From Comamonas sp. BIGb0152 (GTDB taxonomy: Bacteria; Pseudomonadota; Gammaproteobacteria; Burkholderiales; Burkholderiaceae_C): a stretch of DNA of 64,000 bases. The notes below the pieces were generated by a model. The model was not told where the DNA came from and made no database searches. It was given only the letters and a program-made list of their open reading frames with translations. Shown here in pieces: positions 1-6,209 of the stretch (position 1 is its first letter; the number at the start of each line of letters is the position of its first letter). The stretch spans positions 186,001 through 250,000 of the forward strand of contig NZ_JANUDY010000006.1 of NCBI RefSeq assembly GCF_024809975.1, read 5' to 3'. Position numbers and translations under genes: made by a program.

Positions 1-39
1 CTTTGGATTAAGGCCATGCCTTGGGGCGCTGCTCCATAG

Positions 40-76
40 AAAAAGGGCTGGGATCTCAGGATCTCCAGCCCTTTTT
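40..76 (-). terminator. Rho-independent terminator of the ancestral GDT1-type gene
   Basis: An inverted repeat with arms at 40-51 and 65-76 is GC-rich at its core and bounded by A and T runs on either side, so it could work in both directions. It lies just downstream of the stop codon (109-111) of the truncated GDT1 copy. The intact GDT1 gene at 10822-11394 has no comparable hairpin after its stop. This suggests that the terminator originally belonged to that gene and was separated from it when the cassette entered. Confidence 0.7.
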
Positions 77-107
77 GCATTTGCTTTTGAACAGCAGCGC
101 TATTGGT

Positions 108-249
108 ATCAATCCATCGTCGTGACCAGTGCCGCAATCCCCAGCACCAAAAAGATCACCGCGCAGACCCGGTGGATCCAGCGGATCGGCAGCTTCTTGG
201 TGATCTTGTCGCCAAACCTGACCACCGGCGCATTGGCCAGCATCATGCC
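108..249. repeat. Left copy of 142-bp direct repeat flanking the T6SS cassette
   Basis: This segment matches 10821-10962 in the same orientation and without gaps, with about 9 differences in 142 bases counted by eye. A further 9-bp match (CAGCAGCGC) lies just outside both copies, at 92-100 and 10811-10819. The repeat is the 3' end of a TMEM165/GDT1 family gene including its stop codon. The two copies bracket about 10.6 kb of type VI secretion genes. Confidence 0.9.
109..249 (-). pseudogene. C-terminal fragment of a TMEM165/GDT1 family transporter gene
   Basis: Translated on the minus strand, this encodes about 46 residues that match the C-terminus of the intact protein at 10822-11394, including the last transmembrane helix and the terminal TTMD, followed by an in-frame TGA. 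Homology stops abruptly at 249, beside the stop codon of the next gene at 259. It has no start and is not expected to be expressed. It is best read as the original gene end left behind when the cassette arrived with, or regenerated, a second 3' end. Confidence 0.85.
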
Positions 250-258
250 CGCAACTAT

Positions 259-750
259 CTACTCGCCCTCTTTCTTATCTTCAAGAATCCAGAGAATTGC
301 GTATCCACTGAGTGCACCCACTACACCAAATACCCCAACAAAGCTCGTAGTACTTAGCCAACTCCACCATTCCGACGCGCTGAGCCCACTATCAGCAAAG
401 GTTTCTACGGCCATCCCATTGATAGATTGAGATGAATGGGTACTGATATATGTATACCAATAAGGCCATGTGTAGATACCGATAGGAATAATGGCTGCCA
501 CATAGCCTGCAATCGCAAATATCCACCAACGCAGCCATTTTTTTCGTATTAGAAATATACCTATTGGCATACCTAAGATTAGCGCATTACCAAAAGAGCC
601 AACAAAAGCTCCCCACAGAAATTTAAGATAATTCTCATCAGTGAGAGAATTGTTGCCTGACAGGCCTGGTCCAAGCACCCATAAAAACACAATACCCCAA
701 GGGACTGCTCCGGCGACAAACGCAGCGCATAGTATTTTCAATTTACTCAT
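259..750 (-). CDS. Hypothetical multi-pass membrane protein
   Basis: A 163-aa protein starting at MSKLKIL; an upstream start at 789 would add 13 residues of unlikely sequence. It has about four hydrophobic segments (roughly residues 5-25, 40-65, 70-95 and 130-152) and ends in a charged tail rich in Lys and Glu. I do not recognise the family. It is AT-rich compared with the housekeeping genes and is the last minus-strand gene of the T6SS cassette, after the immunity array. A membrane immunity protein, perhaps an orphan for a lost effector, is possible but not shown. Confidence 0.6.
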   Translation of the reverse strand: MSKLKILCAAFVAGAVPWGIVFLWVLGPGLSGNNSLTDENYLKFLWGAFVGSFGNALILGMPIGIFLIRKKWLRWWIFAIAGYVAAIIPIGIYTWPYWYTYISTHSSQSINGMAVETFADSGLSASEWWSWLSTTSFVGVFGVVGALSGYAILWILEDKKEGE

Positions 751-832
751 TTTTCTATTTCTTGAAGCCGTTGCAAAAGCAAAAGCCACTTTAATAAATC
801 AAATTTCCGCTTATGCCATATAACTTCTACAT

Positions 833-1018
833 CTAAATGGGCTTCATAAATTTATACTTGTCGCTCACCGCGTACGTCAACAACAAGGCTGCCACGGCAA
901 ATTTAAAAGGTATCCCCACGATCGGCAGCAGCAATGATAAAAGATTACTGCCATTTACCTCAGGCAATAAAAATATTGCTGCCATCAATCCGCGCACGGA
1001 CATTACTGCGGAATTCAA
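833..1018 (-). CDS. Possible small membrane protein
   Basis: An open frame of 61 codons (or 56 from the internal Met) encodes two hydrophobic stretches separated by a short polar segment and ends in KYKFMKPI. I see no strong ribosome binding site, and an equally long frame exists on the opposite strand, so coding is uncertain. The surrounding DNA is AT-rich accessory sequence. It could be a small membrane peptide or a gene remnant. Confidence 0.3.
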   Translation of the reverse strand: MNSAVMSVRGLMAAIFLLPEVNGSNLLSLLLPIVGIPFKFAVAALLLTYAVSDKYKFMKPI

Positions 1019-1308
1019 ATAGTAAAAAACCCCAGAAAATGACGTTTGATCTCAATGTTTCTTGAATACCTGTAGATACCGATTATACAGCCTGCATCAT
1101 TAAGCAAAACTATCACTTGTACGATATCAAAATCAGCTTTTAAAACCACCTATCCCATAGACTCAAAGCTAATACAACAGAGTACAACCAAAAAAAATAA
1201 AAACCATACCTTTTGCCATTTTGAATGTTTCATCGCAAAATGACCTCTTTGAAACTATAAATCGACTTAATGTAGATTTTCTCAGCGCAACGAATATTTA
1301 AATATACA
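1019..1308. other. AT-rich stretch with no recognised gene
   Basis: About 290 bases between the small membrane frame and the first immunity gene. Stops are dense in all frames, base composition is strongly AT-rich, and I see no convincing hairpin terminator or repeat. It probably contains decayed cassette DNA. Confidence 0.5.
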
Positions 1309-1800
1309 TTAAGATCTTACCAAACCGCTGCCGGATTTATATATAGTCGAAAAAGAACTTTTTTCTTTGCCTATGGTAATTTCAGAGATCAGAACGTCAT
1401 CAAAATCACATTTTTTAAAATCTGCAACGATAAAAGAATCAATCATTTTTACATTTTTAAATGAACATTCCTCAAACAGAATATCATTTGAAATACTTAA
1501 ATCATAAGACTCAATGTCAATGAATTGGCATTTGTAAAAATATACACCGAGTATATTGATTTTATTTAAATTCAAATTACTAAATTTACTGCCAAAGATA
1601 TCACATCCAAGTATTTCACCAAGCCAAATGTCACGCCCATAAAAACTACAGTTATTGATTTTTGAACCTTCAAATGTTACTGGAGGAAAATCCTTACCAG
1701 ACAGGCTTACATCACAAATTTCCACCCCACTGTATGTACAACCGCACGTTTTCATCCATCTTTTCTCATCCATAAACTCGGTCTGATTCACGACACGCAT
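1309..1800 (-). CDS. Pentapeptide-repeat-like immunity protein, paralogue 1
   Basis: A 163-aa protein starting MRVVNQTEF. From about residue 45 onward it is built of degenerate five-residue units with Cys, Phe or Leu at regular spacing (for example NCSF, GCDIF, KFSNLNL, ECSFKNV, KKCDFDDV), the pattern of right-handed quadrilateral beta-helix pentapeptide proteins. It is clearly homologous along its length to the protein at 3047-3535 and to the broken copy at 2402-2900. The longer frame reaching 2031 runs into an IS481 scrap, so I take the Met at 1800 as the start. Its place downstream of a T6SS effector suggests an orphan immunity gene. Its target is inferred, not shown. Confidence 0.7.
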   Translation of the reverse strand: MRVVNQTEFMDEKRWMKTCGCTYSGVEICDVSLSGKDFPPVTFEGSKINNCSFYGRDIWLGEILGCDIFGSKFSNLNLNKINILGVYFYKCQFIDIESYDLSISNDILFEECSFKNVKMIDSFIVADFKKCDFDDVLISEITIGKEKSSFSTIYKSGSGLVRS

Positions 1801-1828
1801 TACTGCACTCCTAAAGATTATTACGCGC

Positions 1829-2338
1829 CACGACTTGTTCTTGGCTGTCGACAGTGCCACGCGATTGGTATTTGTACATTTAAAGACGGCCAACTCGGCG
1901 GCGGGCGACAAGGCATTCTTGAGGATCTTGCACAACGCCTGCCCGATCAAGATAACCAGGCTGCTAATAGATAGCAGTAAACAGTTTGCTGATCGCTTGT
2001 CAGCCAATCGGCAAAAAGAGCCCAGTGACAACTATGAGCCGGACTTGCTGTGCGATCAACTGTGTATCGAGCATCGCCTGACCCCACGCAGAACCAATGG
2101 CATGATGGAACTATTCAACGGCCGCATCGCCGATGTCCTCAAGACACATCGCTTTAACAGCAGCGAGGATTTGGAGCAAACACTGATGCACTACGTGGCC
2201 CTGTACAACCACCAATTACCGCAATCAGCACTGCAAAGCAAAACTCCGATGCAGGCCATGAAGCAGTGGCACCAAACGCATGCTGAACTATTCAATAAGC
2301 AGCTCTATGATCGTCCGGGATGCAATATGTATTCGTAG
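1829..2338 (+). pseudogene. IS481-family transposase, C-terminal fragment
   Basis: The frame encodes about 168 residues of an integrase-core (rve) transposase: FLAVDSATR near the start holds the first catalytic Asp region, and LTPRRTNGMMELFNGR holds the Glu region, followed by a typical C-terminal segment ending at a TAG. The N-terminal helix-turn-helix half (about 150 residues) is absent. The fragment starts immediately upstream of the start codon of immunity paralogue 1 and runs on the opposite strand. It is a mobile element relic lying inside the immunity array. Confidence 0.8.
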
Positions 2339-2401
2339 CCCTATGCGAATAGATGTGTTGTGAACCTGCCAGCTCAAGCACTGAGAGATGCGTTGCAGGA
2401 G

Positions 2402-2900
2402 CTATTTAGAACGTCGAGTTAATCCACCTTTCTCGTTATATACAGTTGAAAAAGAACCCTTTTCTTTCTCTATAGAAATCTCAGAGAGTACCACGCCATC
2501 AAACTCACAATTTTTAAAATCTGCTTCTATAAAAAAATCTGGAATTTTTACGTTTTTAAAATAACTGTCCTCGAATTCTATTGAGAATGACATATCTAAA
2601 TCATGAGCATTAATATTTATAAATCTGCACTTATTAAAACAAACAGCAATTATTATCGATCGATTTAAATTGATATTATCAAATTCGCAATTAAAAAATC
2701 GCACCCAAGAATTTGGTCGAACATCACTCCTTCGCCTTGGAATGAACAATTTGTTATCTGCGACCCTTCGATACTTATCATTGGAAATTTAATTCCTAAC
2801 AGACTCAAATCACGAATATCAGCGCTTCTATAAATAAAATCAGCGGCCTCTACCAACCATCTTCTTTGTCCATGAACTCACTTTGATTCACCAAGATCAT
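2402..2900 (-). pseudogene. Pentapeptide-like immunity gene paralogue 2, frameshifted
   Basis: Pieced together from two frames, this matches the immunity proteins at 1309-1800 and 3047-3535 over their whole length, beginning MILVNQSEFMDK and ending with an EISIEKEKGSFSTVYN region. One frameshift lies near 2861-2868, where the paralogues read DKKRW and this copy has lost a base of an A run. A second lies at the A/T run 2693-2698. Both shifts are in homopolymers, so either true pseudogenisation or assembly error is possible. An older duplication followed by decay fits the neighbouring effector scrap. Confidence 0.8.
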
Positions 2901-2973
2901 GATATCCCCTTTAATTCTAGTGGCGAGACCGCAAATTCACAACCTGACGGCTGTCGGTGAAGATCTTCCTATT

Positions 2974-3033
2974 GCACCTGAGTTCGGATTTTTGTGAACT
3001 TAGGTTGTTTCCTCAGTTCAGTCAGCTTGACAA
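2974..3033 (-). pseudogene. Decayed fragment of a T6SS effector gene
   Basis: Read on the minus strand this encodes VKLTELRKQPKFTKI, which aligns with VKLPELKKPPESTKN in the intact effector. The corresponding DNA is at about 4503-4560, and the nucleotide similarity is also visible by eye. It sits between immunity paralogues 2 and 3, where an older effector gene would be expected if effector and immunity genes had been duplicated in tandem and the older toxin then lost. It is too short to be functional. Confidence 0.6.
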
Positions 3034-3046
3034 AAATGTATAAATA

Positions 3047-3535
3047 CTAAACTCTATACAATTGGGCATTTTTAATGCGAATACCTAATGACGTTGTTTC
3101 CTTTTTAATGTATACCTCAGAAAAAGTTACATTTTCAAATTCGCAGTTTTTGAAGTCAGCAACAACGTATGACACCGTTATCTTCACATTCTTGAAAGAA
3201 CAATTTTCAAAAAGAACATCATCTGAAATATCCAAGTCATACGAATCTATATCAGAAAATTGGCAATCAACAAAATTTACACCAAGAACAGATGTTTTAT
3301 TAAGATTAATATCTGAAAATTTGCAATTACTAATATCACAATCGACAATTCTATCAAACATTACTTCCTGCCCTGCAAAGGAGCAATTACTAAGCTTGGC
3401 AGTTTCTATGGAAAACATAGGAAACTTCACTTTTATTAGATTTATATTTTGAATATCTACATTTTTGTAAATATAATTCGAGATGTTTAACCATCTTTTT
3501 TTATCTAAAAATTCATTTTGATTAATAGCAATCAT
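3047..3535 (-). CDS. Pentapeptide-repeat-like cognate immunity protein, paralogue 3
   Basis: A 162-aa protein starting MIAINQNEF, with degenerate pentapeptide units from about residue 45 to 150 (NCSFAG, DCDIS, NCKFSDINL, DCQFSDI, NCSFKNV, NCEFENV). It follows the effector stop codon by about 14 bases on the same strand, the standard position for a cognate immunity gene. Base composition is much more AT-rich than that of vgrG. Pentapeptide proteins such as Qnr and MfpA mimic DNA and bind DNA-acting enzymes; if the effector is a nuclease, a similar DNA-mimic block of its active site is an attractive but untested idea. Confidence 0.75.
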   Translation of the reverse strand: MIAINQNEFLDKKRWLNISNYIYKNVDIQNINLIKVKFPMFSIETAKLSNCSFAGQEVMFDRIVDCDISNCKFSDINLNKTSVLGVNFVDCQFSDIDSYDLDISDDVLFENCSFKNVKITVSYVVADFKNCEFENVTFSEVYIKKETTSLGIRIKNAQLYRV

Positions 3536-3549
3536 TTAAATATCCCAAA

Positions 3550-4761
3550 TTAATACCATATAACACGAGAAGAGTTACCAGATGCATTTATTGCATCACT
3601 CAACTCTCTAATGTGCTGACTAGACATATTTGCAGTATCTACAATTACATTGTGTCCGCGCAGAAATTCAGTATTTATTTTATCCATGACCCTGTCTAGG
3701 ATAAAGGCTCCTCGTCCTGATGGAGAAGGTACTTTTGACATTGGCCCTTTAACATCCCATTTCTGGCCAGTCGCATCTATAAATTCTGCGCCTTGATGTG
3801 CGGTTGGATCTCGTACAATTGGCCCAGGTAACTTGCCCCCCTCTTCTAACGCTAAGCCCACTTCCGCTTCTCTGAGGGACTTAGGATTTATCTCTCCTCC
3901 ATGAGAAGGATCCGTTGCCAACTCCTCCAACCGCTGCGCACGACTTTTTAGAATGGCTACCCCATCCGTGCCATGCTTAGCAGCCGGAAGCTGCTCCCCA
4001 TGAGGCACCCTCTTCACCATCCCCGCAGCCGCACCCCCACCGGGATACGCATCCGCCAAGATCGCCCCAGAAACCTTCCCTGCTTCGTAGAAGTCACCCG
4101 CAGCGCGCAATGCCTCTGCCTGCTGCCGCTTGGCTTCAAGATCATTGAGGACGCCTGCAGCCGTGTCAATCGGGTGCCTGGCTGCGCGTTCAATGGCGCT
4201 GCCCAGACTGCTTTGCCGCTGCAATGCGCTTTGCACCAAACCTGAATCGCGGTAGTAGCCGGCGGTCAGCAGATCGCCTATCTGCAAGATGCTGTCTGAC
4301 ACAACTGTCGCTGCAGCAAGAACACCCCCACCCACGGCTTGCGCCGCACCGACTGCCATTCCAGCGGCATGCTGGGCATGTTCCGCAACATCCTTGGGCT
4401 GGTTGGGTGGGGACTCAACAGGCCGCAATGGCATGGTGTAGATACGCGCCCTGCGCACATTGGGCATCAGGCTGACAGCGTTGGGCGGGAGCCTTCCTGT
4501 TGGCCCGGAGTTGGGGTTTTTTGTGGACTCCGGTGGTTTCTTCAGCTCGGGCAGCTTGACGTGCGGGTTCTGCCGGCGAAGGTTTTCATAGTCTTCGTAG
4601 CTGTACATGGCTTCGCGCAAATACTCATCGCTCGCAGCTTTGGCATTTTCATAAACCTGAACCTGTACGAACTCGGGCCAAGGGGTGATCAGGGCACTGT
4701 TGCCATTGCCCACGTTGATAGGAGACAGCGCAGTGACGCTGGTGGCAGCTTGGGTAGACAC
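3550..4761 (-). CDS. T6SS effector with probable PD-(D/E)XK nuclease domain
   Basis: A 403-aa protein starting at a GTG, 12 bases after the PAAR-like gene. The N-terminal third is Pro-rich and polar. Residues about 125-175 are Ala/Gly-rich and hydrophobic (AEHAQHAAGMAVGAAQAVGG), a translocation-type segment seen in many T6SS and Rhs cargo proteins. The C-terminal part (about 275-403) has a conserved-looking E (EVGLALEEGG) and then EFIDATGQKWDVKGP. That gives a Glu/Asp...DxK arrangement typical of PD-(D/E)XK nucleases and resembles nuclease tails of CdiA-type toxins. Position after vgrG, DUF2169 and DUF4150 and before immunity genes supports the effector call. Nuclease chemistry is inferred from the motif only; DNase or tRNase cannot be distinguished. 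Confidence 0.75.
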   Translation of the reverse strand: MSTQAATSVTALSPINVGNGNSALITPWPEFVQVQVYENAKAASDEYLREAMYSYEDYENLRRQNPHVKLPELKKPPESTKNPNSGPTGRLPPNAVSLMPNVRRARIYTMPLRPVESPPNQPKDVAEHAQHAAGMAVGAAQAVGGGVLAAATVVSDSILQIGDLLTAGYYRDSGLVQSALQRQSSLGSAIERAARHPIDTAAGVLNDLEAKRQQAEALRAAGDFYEAGKVSGAILADAYPGGGAAAGMVKRVPHGEQLPAAKHGTDGVAILKSRAQRLEELATDPSHGGEINPKSLREAEVGLALEEGGKLPGPIVRDPTAHQGAEFIDATGQKWDVKGPMSKVPSPSGRGAFILDRVMDKINTEFLRGHNVIVDTANMSSQHIRELSDAINASGNSSRVIWY

Positions 4762-4773
4762 GGCCTGGCCCCT

Positions 4774-5115
4774 TTAGCTGCAATTCATCCAGCACAGGTC
4801 CAGATGGCGCGTGACGGGGCGCTTCTCTGCAAACACCGTGGTGCTGCCTTCCTTGACCCATACATGACCACTGCCCAGCGATACCCGCGAATCGACACCT
4901 TTTCCTTTGTCGCCTTCGACGCCTTTGAACACACTGTTCAGCAGAACCACCGGCTCGCCTCTGGCATACACGGTCTGTGCATAGTTCATCAAGTCATGGT
5001 CTGCGGTGCGAGAGATCTCAAAGGGGATGACTTTTTTGCCCACTTTGCAATAGTCGGGCGAGGTGTTCAGCGCCACCCACCCGGCCTCACGGTTGGCGAT
5101 GTGTTTATCGGCCAT
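4774..5115 (-). CDS. DUF4150 (PAAR-like) T6SS tip protein
   Basis: A 113-aa protein, MADKHIANREAGW at the N-terminus, with the DUF4150 pattern: early ALNTSPDYCKVGKKVIPFEI, a central SVFKGVEGDKG, and a C-terminal Cys pair. DUF4150 proteins replace PAAR at the sharp tip of the VgrG spike and connect it to cargo. The start is the ATG at 5113-5115 because it overlaps the end of the DUF2169 gene by 11 bases; an upstream in-frame extension to 5238 lies inside that gene. Effector loading on this tip is inferred from gene order. Confidence 0.85.
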   Translation of the reverse strand: MADKHIANREAGWVALNTSPDYCKVGKKVIPFEISRTADHDLMNYAQTVYARGEPVVLLNSVFKGVEGDKGKGVDSRVSLGSGHVWVKEGSTTVFAEKRPVTRHLDLCWMNCS

Positions 5116-6202
5116 GGCGGCTGCGCCCCTTCGCTGTTGCTTTAGATGCGGGTCTGTTCCAAATATCGATACGGGCGCTCTTGGCCTCTGCCGCCTGAGG
5201 AATGCTGGCGCGCCAGGTGAGCTTGGTCTGCAATGCATCGATATCGAGCTCTACGGTATCGAGCACCATGGGCATCAGAACGGGACTTGCTTGCTGTGTG
5301 CTGGCAACGGTCAGTGCCGGTTGCCAGACAGGTGTTTTGGCATAGGCGGCATGGTTGCCAGTCAGGCCTAGAATTTCGATTTCCTCGTCTCCTGTGAAGT
5401 GCGGAAAAATCCATTCAGGTGCCGCGGCCTGAAAGAAGCGGGTGTCAAAGTCATGGGGATAGTCTTTGCCAAGCGGATGCTCGGCTTGCGCAAACCATGC
5501 TTTGTCATAGGTGCCTGCGTACTGGCTGCGCAGATCCCACACGCGGCTTACAGGCCCCAGCGCGGGTACTGCAATGGGTTGATCAATGTGCTTGAGGCGT
5601 TGCGGGTACAGCTCAATTTGCACCGCCGGATAGTGGGCATCTGGATCTAGTCTTTGCAGCGGAATAAAGCCCCGGCCGACTGGATTGACGGGGTGGTGTA
5701 CCCACTCGTCTTTTTTCAGATAGCTTCCGCCATATGCCAGCTCATGGATAAGGGGAATTCCCTCTTTCACCAGCGAAGGCTGGCTCAGATGCCAGCCTTT
5801 GAAAGCGCCATGCTGCCAGTGCCGAGCGCCTTGCAATACCCATTTTTGTTCGTGCTTGGCCTTTGTCGTTTTGATCGTGATCTGCGCGCCCCATTCGCGT
5901 ACTGGTTCGTATGCACGCGCATGGCCGGTGATATACACATCGGTGCAGGGCTTGAAGACGACGGTATCGCTCACCGCGCTCAATGGCGCATAGGCACCCA
6001 GATCACTTTGCCGTGTGCGGTCTGCCATTTCGATGGCACATGCGTGGGCGTCTTCTGGCAGGTAAGAAAGCTTGTCCAAGCGATGGCTCATAGGTAGCGA
6101 CGCCTTGACAACGACAACGTCGTGCAAGACCCGTCGCGGCGCCATCTTCTCAAAAGCAAACCACTCAAAAGGCGTGTAGTTATCTATATGAAGCAACTGC
6201 AT
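5105..6202 (-). CDS. DUF2169 family T6SS adaptor/chaperone
   Basis: A 365-aa protein with the DUF2169 N-terminus (MQLLHIDNYTPFEWFAFEK) and the conserved middle containing ELAYGGSY. DUF2169 proteins are T6SS accessory proteins encoded with VgrG and DUF4150 and are thought to help load cargo on the spike. The start codon is preceded by a GAGG box that overlaps the vgrG stop, with 7 bases between the genes, so translation is probably coupled. Length is normal for the family. It is expected to act in the cytoplasm of the producing cell. Confidence 0.85.
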   Translation of the reverse strand: MQLLHIDNYTPFEWFAFEKMAPRRVLHDVVVVKASLPMSHRLDKLSYLPEDAHACAIEMADRTRQSDLGAYAPLSAVSDTVVFKPCTDVYITGHARAYEPVREWGAQITIKTTKAKHEQKWVLQGARHWQHGAFKGWHLSQPSLVKEGIPLIHELAYGGSYLKKDEWVHHPVNPVGRGFIPLQRLDPDAHYPAVQIELYPQRLKHIDQPIAVPALGPVSRVWDLRSQYAGTYDKAWFAQAEHPLGKDYPHDFDTRFFQAAAPEWIFPHFTGDEEIEILGLTGNHAAYAKTPVWQPALTVASTQQASPVLMPMVLDTVELDIDALQTKLTWRASIPQAAEAKSARIDIWNRPASKATAKGRSRHGR

Positions 6203-6209
6203 GTACGCC

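Noticed and set aside
837-1022. Plus-strand open frame of 61 codons opposite the small membrane gene
   Set aside because: Its translation shows no domain or ribosome binding site; it is the mirror of an equally weak minus-strand frame that at least encodes membrane segments.
2641-3034. Possible CRISPR or direct repeat array in the AT-rich immunity region
   Set aside because: The repetition comes from homologous immunity genes and AT-rich composition; no regular repeat-spacer pattern exists.
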